From Trametes villosa (lineage: Eukaryota > Basidiomycota > Agaricomycetes > Polyporales > Polyporaceae), in NCBI GenBank assembly GCA_002964805.2, contig PUDQ02000001.1:3310001-3374000 (forward strand): a stretch of 64,000 bases of DNA, given 5' to 3'. Position numbers and translations under genes: made by a program. Of this stretch, positions 13,355 to 24,058 are shown piece after piece (position 1 is the first letter of the stretch; every line of letters starts with the position of its first letter). Below the pieces are notes generated by a model that saw nothing but the letters and a program-made list of their open reading frames with translations, made no database searches and was not told where the DNA came from.

Positions 13355-13584
13355 CGAGGGGTGGAAGGTGGAGGAAGGACGCGTCGCCACCAGTACTGGG
13401 GTGCGCGGGGCGCGATGGCGCTTGCGGAGCGGGTCCCGTGATCGAGGGCTGGGGTATGCATCTGGGCGCCCGCAGACGGCATGCAGACGCTACTCATCCC
13501 CGACGTCCATCCCACCTCAAGGTTTGCCTCAGAACTCACGCTGCACGCCTCCTTACCCTCCCCGTTCGCTACTGAACCACCACC

Positions 13585-14975
13585 ATGATTGCCCGAACGC
13601 ACGCCCGCAGGCTCCCCACCCTCGTCGCTCGCTCGCTCTCCACAGAGACTGCGGCCTCGTCCGGCCCACAACCCCCGCCTCCGCCCCCGCCCTCGCAGTC
13701 CAAGCACCCGTCCTCGAAGCCGCTAGCACGCACCCGTCTTAACCCTGCGCCGCGGCCTGCGGTGCCCCACCGGCACCAAGTGCTCTCCTCGCTCCCGCCC
13801 TCGTTCGGCCGCAACCAGTTCCTGCCGGTAGCCGACTCGACGCGTGCGCTGCTCGAGGGCATCGTCGCCAAGTTCGATGCGCCCATTCGGTACGCATTCG
13901 CGTACGGCTCCGGCGTGTTCGAGCAGGACGGCTACTCGACAAGCAACCCAGGCTCCAAGGACGGCCCGATGCTCGACTTCCTCTTCGCCGTCACGCACGC
14001 GGACCACTGGCACTCGATCAATATGCACCAGTTCCCGGGCCACTACCCGCTCGGCGCGCGCATGCTTGGGTCAGGATTCGTGTCGAAAGTGCAGGAGATC
14101 TCGCCCGGAGTGTGGTTCAACTCCATGGTCACAATGGACGGCGTGGTACGTTCCGCACCGTAGCCGCGTGCCCAGAAATACGCATGCTCACCGAGCCCGT
14201 GCAGACGATCAAGTACGGTGTAACGACCGTCGACAACCTCTGCTCGGACCTGCTCAACTGGAAGACGCTCTACCTTTCGGGACGCATGCACAAGCCGATT
14301 CGGATCATTAAGGACGACGCGCGTGTGCGGCTCACGCAGCAAGTAAACCTCACCTCCGCAGTGCGCACAGCGCTGCTCACCCTCCCGGACACGTTCTCCG
14401 AGCGCGAGCTCTTCACGCGCATTGCCGGCTTCTCATACGGCGGCGACGTGCGCATGCTGCTGCCCGCGGAGAACCGCGGCAAGGTCGGGAACATCGTCCG
14501 CAAGCAGGGGCCGCAATTCAAGGAGCTCTACCACCGCCTAGTCGTTGCGCTCCCTGGCGTACATTGGCCCGCGCATGCGGACACCATCGCGCAGGACACG
14601 AGCGCGCATGCTCGCGCCGCGCACCTCCGCAAGCTCCCTTCGCGCCTCCTCACGGGTGTTACGGGCCATTACGCGGCGCGCCCTGCCATTCCGCCGCGCG
14701 AAGCGGACGAGACCGTGTACTGGACGAAGCTCGCGGGCGACCCCGAGCTTCCCACCGTCATTCAGCAAGGTGGGCGTCTTTCGCCCGTATTCCTCCTTGA
14801 TTGCTGACTCACCGGTGCTATCACAGAGCTACAGCAGATCGTGCGGTACCCGTCGGCCGTCCAGACGCTCAAGGGCCTCGTCAGCGCAGGCCCGATGAAG
14901 AGCCTCCGGTACTCGTCCGAGAAGGTCAGCAAGTGGTGGAAGAGCTCCGGCGCGGGCGCGGACGCGCAGCCATGA
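13585..14975 (+). CDS. TAM41: Mitochondrial phosphatidate cytidylyltransferase Tam41
   Basis: Exons 13585-14145, 14205-14769 and 14827-14975; 424 residues. Tam41 makes CDP-diacylglycerol from phosphatidic acid and CTP at the matrix side of the inner membrane, feeding cardiolipin synthesis. The N-terminus (MIARTHARRLPTLVARSLST) is Arg-rich and amphipathic, a good mitochondrial presequence, followed by a proline-rich linker. Family motifs: the nucleotidyltransferase-like YAFAYGSGVF (G-S motif), MLDFLFAV with the acidic metal-binding residue, HYPLGARMLGS, KYGV and LYLSGRMHKP, and a C-terminal helical part ending in SLRYSSEKVSKWWK. Length and motif order match fungal Tam41. The hAT-type element lies 230 bp upstream of the start and could affect its promoter. 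Confidence 0.94.
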
Positions 14976-15450
14976 TCGCTTGCTCTGCGGTGTCCGGCGC
15001 TCGTGCGGGTCGCGGCGGAAGGAAGCTCACACTCTATCGGCATCGCCACCCCCCTCCTCATATCTCATACGGTATAATAGCTACACTTAGACCCACCTCG
15101 GCTGCGGCGCACGGCTTAGTCTGGCATCTGTATCAATAATATTGGGACTTGCTCGCATACAGTGACTGATACACAGGCCCTGCTCATCTCCTCTTGACTG
15201 ATCGGTATACTGCAGCGCTCAGCCACTAACCTAGCGGATAGATGTCAAGAGCTGAGCGCTGAGCGCTGAGCATTCAGCATTACTGCGCTCCTCTCGAGCG
15301 TTCTACTGGTCGTGAAATATACACGCGCGCGTTATTCGCTCGCTCCCGGGTGAGTGTCGATCCAACACAAGGAGGCTGACTCTGACGCTCTCTAACAGTC
15401 TGGACGCCTGTGACGCAGTCGTCCGGTCGATCGTAGGGCCGCGGCGGACT
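14976..15450. other. Intergenic, 3' flank of TAM41
   Basis: No gene seen. A short tandem of about three GCTGAGC units lies near 15250-15272. Confidence 0.55.
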
Positions 15451-15752
15451 CTGCCAGCCTCCCGCCTCCCGCCGCCCGCGGGGGATAAGTATCGTGTCAG
15501 AGCGACCCCCGCTCCTCATTCCCGTCTTCCACCCTCTGAGACCGAAGATGGGTGGTCCATTCTACAAGACGACGGGTCTTATCGTCCAGCAAGAGGGCGA
15601 ACATAAAGGTGCGTCCCCTGAGGGAGGAGCTTCGGCTCTGGCGCACACCTTTTCGTGGTCCTCGGGATAAGTACCCCTCGTGCACGGCCTCTCTTCGGGG
15701 CTGCGCGCGAGTGGGGAAACCAAAATGCGATTTTCTTCTGTCTGCTCTCTGG
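15451..15752 (+). repeat. Diverged ~300-bp repeat, copy 1 (with short ORF start)
   Basis: Clearly related to 16308-16600. Shared blocks run colinearly: CTGCCAGCCTCCCG, GGGGATAAGTA, GTGTCAGAGCGAC, the stretch from CCACCCTCTGAGACCGAAG through an ATG, GTCTTATCGTCCAGCAAGAG, CCTTTTCGTGGTCCTCGGGA, and TGGGGAAACCAAAATGCG. The ATG at 15548 opens a peptide starting MGGPFYKTTGLIVQQE. The leader-ATG-exon look suggests a duplicated promoter plus first exon of a small gene, but no convincing downstream exon is found. Confidence 0.6.
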
Positions 15753-16307
15753 TCACACCCCGTCGATCCTTTCATGTATATCCCAGCTTGGCTGTTGCGG
15801 CCCTTCGGAGTTTTCGCGGGGTGTTGAAATATGCATCGAGGCGAGGTGATCCTTCCGTATAGACGGAAACGTACTAGTATGCGTCCAACGTCAGACAGTC
15901 CTTCCACAGGTGAACCGCGACAGCGAAGCAACTGCATACCTGAAGACCAGCGAATCTTTCACGGCTATCATGCCAGCTGTTCCCCGCATTGTGAAGTTGT
16001 ATGACATCTATCGCGTGTCCCCGAGTCCTTGGACCGGTGAGTCTAACACACTAGTACTGCCACGGACTGACTGCATGGCGCGATGTCGCCGCTCCCCGTG
16101 ACGGGACCCCGTCAGCCACGGGGGTACTGAGAAATCCGAGCCTGAGGGTACCGCCACTGCGGGCCAGTGCGATCGTGGCCAGAAACGGCGGAGATGCAAC
16201 TTACTTATTCGGCTGCGACGAGATCCCGACATCGTGAGGTTGACAGTTCGGAGGGTCGGCGACGCCGCTCCGAAGCGCGATCCACCGCTGCAGAGTACGT
16301 CAGCCTC
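15753..16307. other. Spacer between the two diverged repeats
   Basis: No gene, RNA or element recognised in these ~555 bp. Confidence 0.5.
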
Positions 16308-16600
16308 CTGCCAGCCTCCCGCCGCCCGGGGATAAGTACTGTGTCAGAGCGACGTCTGCTCCTCATTCCCACCTTCCACCCTCTGAGACCGAAGATGGGT
16401 GGTACATTCTACAAGACGGCGGGTCTTATCGTCCAGCAAGAGGACGAACATATAAGGTGCGTCCCGAGGGAGGGACTGTTGTCCTGGCGCATACCTTTTC
16501 GTGGTCCTCGGGATAAGTACCCCCTGCGCGCCGCGGCTCCTTCCATGGTGCGGCGCGTGGGTGGGGAAACCAAAATGCGCTTTCTTTTATCTGCTTCTGG
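16308..16600 (+). repeat. Diverged ~300-bp repeat, copy 2 (with short ORF start)
   Basis: Second copy of the repeat at 15451-15752, same orientation, about 850 bp downstream. The ATG at 16395 opens MGGTFYKTAGLIVQQE, two substitutions from copy 1. Just after this peptide the copies differ by a one-base indel that puts them in different frames, so at least one is probably decayed, or the shared coding part ends there at a GTGCGTCC splice donor. The peptide slightly recalls the N-termini of small mitochondrial membrane subunits; I do not assign a function. Confidence 0.6.
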
Positions 16601-17180
16601 GACTCGTGTTGTATGTCTATGGCGGGCTCCTCGGCTCTACTATAGTACTTTCAAACCGTTCGTGTTCTTTAACTGCCATTGCTAGTAGTGACTGGTATGG
16701 CGGATGTGGAAGGCCAACGGCGCCTTCAAGACTGTCAACAAATATTTTCTTCCGCGTATGCTTTCCCATTGATGCTCTACATACCCTCCACATGTCATAG
16801 GACACGGGCTACGTTTGCCGTCTACATGGCAGTCGGAGTCAGTGCTGCTTCGACCACTACTACAGTTGCCATATATGGGGCCGCATCGGGAGGGCGCTTC
16901 CTCACCCTCGCCTCGCTGAACTTGAACCTGCCTTCGCGGCGCGCTGCCGTCAGCATATGCCGAGAAACGCTGTCATATAGGGCAGCAACTACGGTCCGGA
17001 GGTGATTGCCATCTTCAAGTCGCTGGTACCTTTGCCAAGGGAAAATTCTCGCTGCCAGGCGATCATCTTGCGTCACCGTGATCTATTCGTCGGTACGCTA
17101 TTCTTTATGACAACAGGTCACGATCTTGGTCCAGTTGTTTCTAACACGGGGACCCCCATCTGTCTAGCTAGGCTGTGATA
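16601..17180. other. Intergenic, promoter side of tubulin cofactor D gene
   Basis: No gene recognised in 580 bp; it precedes the start codon at 17181. Confidence 0.5.
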
Positions 17181-20100
17181 ATGGAAACCGATCGCAAGTA
17201 TGAGAGAGCATATAACGACGATCCCAAGCTATATGCGGGCTTCGAGGATTACGAACAATTCGTTGCCTTGAGGGACCAGTTCCTCTCGATAGATCTGTAC
17301 TCTGAACCTACCGGGGACGATGACAGGCTCGAAAACCTCTTGCACAGGCGCATCACTCTGATCGTGAGCCATATCCGCTGAAACTACTGTATTGCCTCGA
17401 GACTCACCAGATGCTGCAGTTCGACCAATATCAAGAGCAAGCGTACCTGCTCGATCCATATCTAGAGCAGCTCTTCGCACCCGTAGTCGAAACTCTCAAA
17501 GCGCACGCGAAGAAGTTCGTGAGCAGCAGCTCGGCGACAGTCTCCATGTGGCGGCTGCACCGGCTCGCGCTACTGGTGTACCACTTTGTCAAGTTCAGAG
17601 GATACAAGACTATGAGTCCGTATTTTCAGTACAAACCAATCGCCTCTGCTAACAAGATGACAGCGAGATTCTTCCCTCACGAGATCGCGGATCTCAGCAT
17701 CGTCCTCGACTACATCGGCGCGCCCAACAGCCCCGTCCAGGACTTTCAGCAGTGGCCGCTGCGCTATGCTATGCTGCTGTGGCTCTCGCTCGTGTGCATG
17801 ATCCCCTTTGACCTGGAGCAGTTCGACGAGGTCGGCCACTCTGGAGAAACCGCATCCAGGATCGAGGACGTCGGCAAGTCATTCCTGGCTCGAGCGGGCG
17901 TTGACCGTGAGGGTGCGGCTCTCTTGCTCTCCCGACTGTACATGAGGTATCGCACGGATCATACTTCTTTGACGCATCGCTGACTTTCTGTAGGAAGGAC
18001 ATGAATGCGAGACTACCTGCATTTCTTTCGTATGCCAATTCCGAGCTGGCGACCTCACTGGATCCCTTCCTGGTGCGTGGAAGCTTCGGTCTGCCAATGC
18101 GCTAATTGCTTAACAAGTAAACACTCGCTTAGGGACTGGGTATTATGCGCGTCATTTGCGAAGTGATGAAGCTCGGCGCAGCCGAAGAGGTACAGATGTA
18201 CAAGGATGATCTTCTACAAGTCACCCGTTGCCTCGAGGGTAATCGCGCCCTCGTGGCGAACACTGCAATCCGGAAGCTGCGTACAAAGGCTATCGCGAGG
18301 ATCGTCATCCGGCTTCTCCCAGCTAGGACACGAAGGCTTCGCGCGAAAGGTAATTCCAATGATGGTATACACGCAGTAGAATCTTACGCGAGTTCGCAGG
18401 TCGTGCATTGGCATCAGATGGCAGCACTGAATTAGCAGCTGTTGACGAAGAGGATTTCGACGTGCCAGAGGAAACGGAGGCGGTCCTGGAAGAGCTGTTC
18501 AAGGCTCTTCGTGATTCGGCAAGTTCCCCTTCGCATGCGTCCACCCTTCAATTGTTAATATGGGCCGCATTGCCCAGGACACCATCGTGCGCTACTCCGC
18601 AGCTAAGGGAATAGCGAGGATCTGCGAGCGGCTACCCGCAGACTTCGCAGAGCAGGTTCTAGAGCAGGTCATTCATCTCTTCTCCATCCACTCCGCCGCT
18701 GTGGCCAGCATATACGACATGCCGAGCATCGCGGAAAGCACATGGCATGGCGCGTGTCTTGCGTGCGCCGAGATGGCGAGGCGCGGTTTGGTTCCGGATG
18801 AACGCCTCACAGAGCTCATTGGCTGGCTCACCAAGGTATGTCGTATCAATGGTGGATATATGATAAATTGAGGGACTGAAACAGTGTTTATAGGCGTTAT
18901 ACTTCGACATCCGGAAGGGTGCGCACTCAATCGGCTCCAACGTGCGCGACGCGGCATCCTACGTTCTATGGTCGCTAGCCCGTGCGCAGAGCGTAGACGC
19001 ACTGAAACCACACGCTATCAATCTCGCTCGGCACCTCGTCACTGCCTCGCTCTTCGATCGCGAAATCCACATACGCCGGGCGGCAAGCGCCGCGTTCCAG
19101 GAATACGTAGGACGAACGGTGAGCACCATTTTAAGCAGGTGGGGTCCATATCTAACGCCTTTCAGAGCCTGTTCCCGCATGGAATCGACGTGTTAAGGAA
19201 GACGGACTTCTACGCGATCGGTATCCGTAGGAACGCGTTCCTCGTTGCTGCGCCTGAGGTTGCGGAGTGAGTGTTTGCCTCGCTACAACCGGCCGTTGCT
19301 GAGTGTGCCGCTGTAGACATGAAGAGTACCGGCCGTTCTTGATCCACCACCTTCTCTCCGTGACCGTCCGCCACTGGGATCCTGCCATGCGTCAGATTGG
19401 TGCTCAGTCTCTTCGGGCGGTGTGCGAGCTGGACCTTCCCCTGTTGGGTCCCGAAGTCGCCTCTCGCGCAGTGAGCGTCTCTCCGAATGAAAGCCCGCAT
19501 ATGACTTACTTCTACGGAACTTCAGGCCAAGCTCCTCAGCGTACCCGATTCGGGAGACGTTCATGGCGCGCTCCTCACGCTGACGGAACTAGCGGCAGCT
19601 ATGCGCAGCTCGCCGCCCTTGGAGTTGGAGCGGCGCAAGGCGGGTCGCATCACTACCTCTGGACGCGTGCTTGCACTAACTCCTAGACAGGTCTTCGCCT
19701 TCCTCTCCTCCGTGCCGCTGGCCACGATCCAGTCACCGCGCCAAGAGGCCATTGCAGAGGCTGCCTGCCGGTTCATCGCCGCGGGCATCTCGCTCCCCGA
19801 GACGCAGCACGCACAGAGCAGCGTCCCGCACTGGCGCCGCGTCGTGGACTCAGGGCTTCGGAGTAAGGGCGTCGCGGTACAGGAGGCGGCTGCGGCGGCC
19901 CTGGCTGCAGTCAGCCGGCTCGTCGACTGCTCCGCCGTAGTCGACCGCCTTATCAAGGAGTTCGAGAGCGGCAGCGCGCCGATGCAGCAGAGCTTGGCGC
20001 GGGTCCTGGGCGTGCTGGACTATGCGACGCATCCGCATGGGATCGATGCCGCTGTGCGGTGTCTGCTGCGCATGGTTGATCGTAAGGTATGGTGTCAAGG

Positions 20101-21660
20101 GTGCAGGCGGAGCGTCGTCTGATGATACGTGCAGGATGGAAGCCAGAACGTTGAGGCTCGGCGCAACGCCTTTGATTCTATGCCGCAGATCCTCAAGAAT
20201 GTCTCTAACGGCTTGGCCCAGAGTCTGTCCCCTTGCTCCTTACGCGGATAACCAGCACTGACGGCCGAATAGACCTATCTGCGGACATTGTCCGCGAGAT
20301 GATAGACGCGCTTCTCGACGGCTTGACCGACTACACAAGCGACGAGCGTGGAGACGTCGGCTCATGGGTGCGGATGGCGTGCGTGAACGGACTGACGTCC
20401 TTCGCGGAAACACTGTTCAAGCAAGCGGCCGCTCTCCCCGACCTCTCGGCCTACCTGCCGCCGAGCCGCTACCATGATGCCGTCGGTGGCATAATCAAGC
20501 AGGGCGTTGAGCGGCTTGACAACGTCAGGCAGCAGGCAGGACAATGCGTCGTTACGCTGCTGCGACTGCCCCTCCCTGCCGTGGAGCAAGCGCAGCATTG
20601 GAAGATACATGGAGCTCCGAAGATGAAGGAGGTGTTCCTCAGGTGCGCCCATTTGACCTTGCCATAGGAGCGAGCCCCGATCTGATCCAAAACCAGTAAC
20701 GAAGAATCGGCGAGCTGGGTGGACGGAAACTGGCTTTTCCCTCGAGCTGTGCAGCTCCTAGAGATCGAACAGTATCGTGAACAGCTGCTTGCAGGCTTGA
20801 TTCTAAGCACAAGCACGAAGACAGACAGCACCGTGAGTCTGTTGGCCCTTAGGCGGCGGCGGTCGTTCATGTCAGCCTTGTAGCAACGTCCTGTTGCTTC
20901 GGCATTGGTGAACTACGCACTGCAACTGCCTCTGGCGACGGACGCAGTCGATCACTATGACCAGCGCGGTCTCGTTCGCGACCTTCTCGCTCAAGCACAG
21001 AAGAAAGTCACGTCGAACACCGTCGTGATCCCGGTGCTGCAGACATTCAACGTGCTCCTGGAAGCTGATGCCTTCGAGAACGTGCCCCAAGATCCAGAGG
21101 GCCTCCAAACGTATGACAGCCCTGTCTATAAAGGATTCTTAGAACCCGACTCATTCCGGTCATCTTACAGTTTGCGATCGCTGTTGTCTCTTGTTTCGAA
21201 GAACGCCTCTCGGGTGAAAAACCCGCAACGAATCGGCGTGTCTATGAGATGGTGAGTTCAATGGGGACAGCTTTTGTTCACAAGCTGATGAATAGTAGCC
21301 TGGTCAACCTCATTCCCTTGGTGGAGCTGCAAAGCGAGTGTATCTCTCAGCTTTACCAGTTCCTTGCACATCAATACCCCCGAGTACGTCGCGCTGAAGA
21401 TACTTAAACGTTCCCGCGCTTCTGACGCTTGCTCGCAGGTTCGTGCGGACACGGCAGAATATCTATATCTGGTGCTTTCCAGTAAGGATACTGGGATGGA
21501 TACGGACGACGTCGAGGAGATCTTGCTTGAAACTGAATGGTGGGCTCCGATTGCTACCCTCTGCTGGCGCTTCCCACTGAAGGCGTCTTACAGGTCGTCC
21601 ACTGACACGACAACTGTATTCAAAGCAGCGAAGCGCTGCATAGACATTTTATCTACGTAG
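17181..21660 (+). CDS. Tubulin-folding cofactor D (TBCD/Cin1 family)
   Basis: Twenty exons: 17181-17363, 17411-17615, 17664-17946, 17994-18072, 18133-18349, 18400-18518, 18578-18835, 18894-19118, 19166-19266, 19317-19470, 19526-19639, 19691-20086, 20135-20222, 20273-20642, 20697-20832, 20884-21110, 21171-21251, 21299-21383, 21439-21539, 21594-21660. They give about 1162 residues, close to human TBCD (1192), and all phases agree. Cofactor D captures beta-tubulin and, with cofactors C and E, assembles alpha/beta dimers in the cytosol. Diagnostic stretches: YQEQAYLLDPYLE, FRGYKT then FFPHEIADL, LLWLSLVCMIPFD, and VRYSAAKGIARICERLP. The rest is HEAT-like helices. The intron 18519-18577 begins GC. 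The 51-nt interval 19640-19690 has a CTAAC branch but a poor GC donor and is in frame, so it may be exon. A retrotransposon lies 59 bp after the stop. Confidence 0.93.
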
Positions 21661-21719
21661 TACAATCCCGACATGAAAAGTGTATTTTTTCCGCTCAGTG
21701 GCCCCTCCCCCCCCACCGA

Positions 21720-21732
21720 GGATGGCTCTGTG
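21720..21732. repeat. LINE target-site duplication, left copy
   Basis: GGATGGCTCTGTG, identical to 32674-32686 directly after the A tail of the element. Confidence 0.9.
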
Positions 21733-22705
21733 GGGGGCTCCTCTTCCTCATACCACCATCATGGTCGGTTTTCCCACGGTTGAGTCTTGGAGCAACTCGC
21801 CGTGGGGGCTCTCCGTGCTGCCTTAAGCTCGGAATGTACTGGCCGCTGAGCACTCGCCAAAAGAAATGAACGAACCGTGAAGGTCGCAGAGACCTGGGAC
21901 GGTAAAAATCACACTGCACGAACGAGGCAGAAAGGGGAAAATCGGCTTTTCGCTACCTTCCCCCTAGCAAGCCTGTCCAACGGGCCTCTGCCCGTTACCG
22001 GAACATCGGAAACCAACGTGCCAGCGAAACGCTGCGCAGACAGCTCTTCGGAGCGGAGCCCCTAGGGGACGCCTCCTCTCCACTATACGAGGAGTACGAG
22101 CACCGAGTAGGGACAAGGAGACGAACCAGAAAGCCTAAGCAATAAGCGCCGCTGCCTGATCAGAGCCCGGCCCGGTAGGATAGCCGGAATGCAGGCCGAG
22201 CGTCGCCGAAAATGTGCACGTGCCCCCTGATGGCGGAATCAGATGATAACAAATCGCCGAAAATAGATAAAGAAGCGTTGAGAGAGCCGCAACGCCCAGT
22301 ATAATAACCATATATGGAAAGAACGCGAACAAGTACATGCAATGATCTCTCCCCCTACAAGAGAACGTCTCTTGGGCCTTGCCCCTTCCTTCTTGGATAG
22401 CAGGCAGCCGCCAGGCAGACCACGCGCACGGACCACTAAAGCTGCAACTTAAAAAGCTCGGTTGGGATGCCGCTCTGCCCTCCCCACGGCAGGCCGTATG
22501 TTCCCCACTTCGCTACCTCTAGTCTCTCGCTTAGCACAACCGACTTTCGCTAAACAATCTGCTGATCACAAGCTCTCAAGAGATACGTAACACTCCGCAG
22601 CACCTGGGAGACCCGCTAAGAACCCCAGAAGCAAAGGAGCGCTAGTCGTGTGTACAAAAAACCCCTTGAAAAACATAGGACCCTCCAAAACGCCTCCCAA
22701 ACGCC
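21733..22705 (+). promoter_or_regulatory. LINE 5' leader (presumed internal promoter region)
   Basis: 973 bp from the left target-site duplication to the first plausible start codon. No ORF with recognisable content. LINEs carry an internal promoter in this part; none can be pinpointed by eye. Confidence 0.45.
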
Positions 22706-23398
22706 ATGACACGCTACACCTCCCCCATCCCAATCCTCGTCCACGAGGACATCGCACCAGACTACCCTCCCCCACCGAAAACCAAAACCGCCATCTTCTA
22801 CGTCCCGCGCGAATACGCCTCCGAGCTCGTCATGGGACAGCACGTCCAGCTGAAGGTCACAGCAGGCTCGACGGTCAACGATGGGATGGGGGACGACCCT
22901 CTCGAGCTCTCTGGGGACGGACTCCTGGATATCGCGATTGCGGGGCCGGTGGTAGGAGTGAGAGTGGACGACGGGGTGGAAGTCGAGTACGTGGTCCAGA
23001 ACGACACCGAGAAGGCCGAGATCGCTTTCGCATACCTACGGGCGCCAGCATCCGCGGTCCCCCCGGCCCGGGAGGCTTTCGCGCAAGACCTCATGAGCCG
23101 CCTTCAAATCCTATACGAGGCACAGATGGACGACGGTGACGACGAGTACATATCCTACCAATACACCACCCAGTACAAGTACGCCGCCCCCCACACCCCT
23201 CCCGCCCGCGAAGAACTTGCGATCACGAACACGAACGCGAGCCTCCTCCCCCGGGGTTGGCAAGAAGCACGCGGAGCAGGTTACGAAGGAGCGATGACGC
23301 CGACAAACCGAGCCGGAGCGCACAAGCCGAAGGTACCGTCCCCGCTCGCGATGATGATGATAGCAGAGGAGATGGAGGAAAACGGGCGAGTGGAGTAG
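22706..23398 (+). CDS. LINE upstream ORF (ORF0-like), unknown protein
   Basis: Intact 230-codon ORF starting at ATG 22706 inside the LINE, before the gag-like ORF. No domain recognised. Residues ~25-120 look folded: alternating hydrophobic residues suggesting beta strands, with motifs FYVPREYASELVMGQHV and VEYVVQND, and a run predicted helical near EAFAQDLMSRLQILYEAQ. The C-terminal third is Pro/Thr/Asn-rich. It does not resemble ORF1 or ORF2. Its length, composition and place inside the target-site duplications support a genuine element protein; it could also be captured host sequence. Confidence 0.6.
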   Translation: MTRYTSPIPILVHEDIAPDYPPPPKTKTAIFYVPREYASELVMGQHVQLKVTAGSTVNDGMGDDPLELSGDGLLDIAIAGPVVGVRVDDGVEVEYVVQNDTEKAEIAFAYLRAPASAVPPAREAFAQDLMSRLQILYEAQMDDGDDEYISYQYTTQYKYAAPHTPPAREELAITNTNASLLPRGWQEARGAGYEGAMTPTNRAGAHKPKVPSPLAMMMIAEEMEENGRVE

Positions 23399-24058
23399 AA
23401 GCCGAATGTAGCCGTGACGCGCAGCAGGCGCCTAGTGGAGAAAGATGACTCAGACGACCGAAAGAAGCCCGTGTGAGATCCCGACAAGCAGATGACGCCC
23501 GTGCTCCACAACCTTCGTCAGACGAGCTCCATCACCAACGCCCGCAGCACGATGAACTTGATAGGGCTACGCTCGGCGCACACAAAGCAATACGAAGGAA
23601 AACAAGCCTACATTGCGCCACCGAATGAGCAGAGCAGAACGAGAAAGACTGACAGCTCTCTCAATGCGAGACGAAGAAGACTTAAGTGAGCGACCACACA
23701 CGGAACAAGCTACCCTCCCGCCCTCACCGCCGTGTGGAGCAGAACTAACAGCCGCAGTCCTCGCGAAACTGCAGGCGACGCCGCACGGCAGTAAGCGACA
23801 TCGCGCAAGAACTACTACGCCCAGCATGGAAGCCCAAACATACCAGGACGCCTGCGCAACCACAACTCAACATCCTGGCATGCTGAGATAGTGCAGACAA
23901 ACGCGAAACGGGGGACCGCACCGTGTCCCTTAGCGAAGGGGGGAAAACATCATATAAGCCTGCAAAAGCACGAGAGTAAGCAGCATCCCCCAGACACGAC
24001 TCACCTCACCTCACGCACAAGCCCAGTCCACCCACAAAACTCGACAAGCTACAGCAGG
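23399..24058 (+). other. LINE spacer between upstream ORF and ORF1
   Basis: Contains an 88-codon ORF from ATG 23625 to the stop ending at 23891 (begins MSRAERERLTALSMRDEEDL). It might be a further small element protein, but nothing supports it beyond openness and charged composition. Otherwise no signal seen. Confidence 0.4.
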
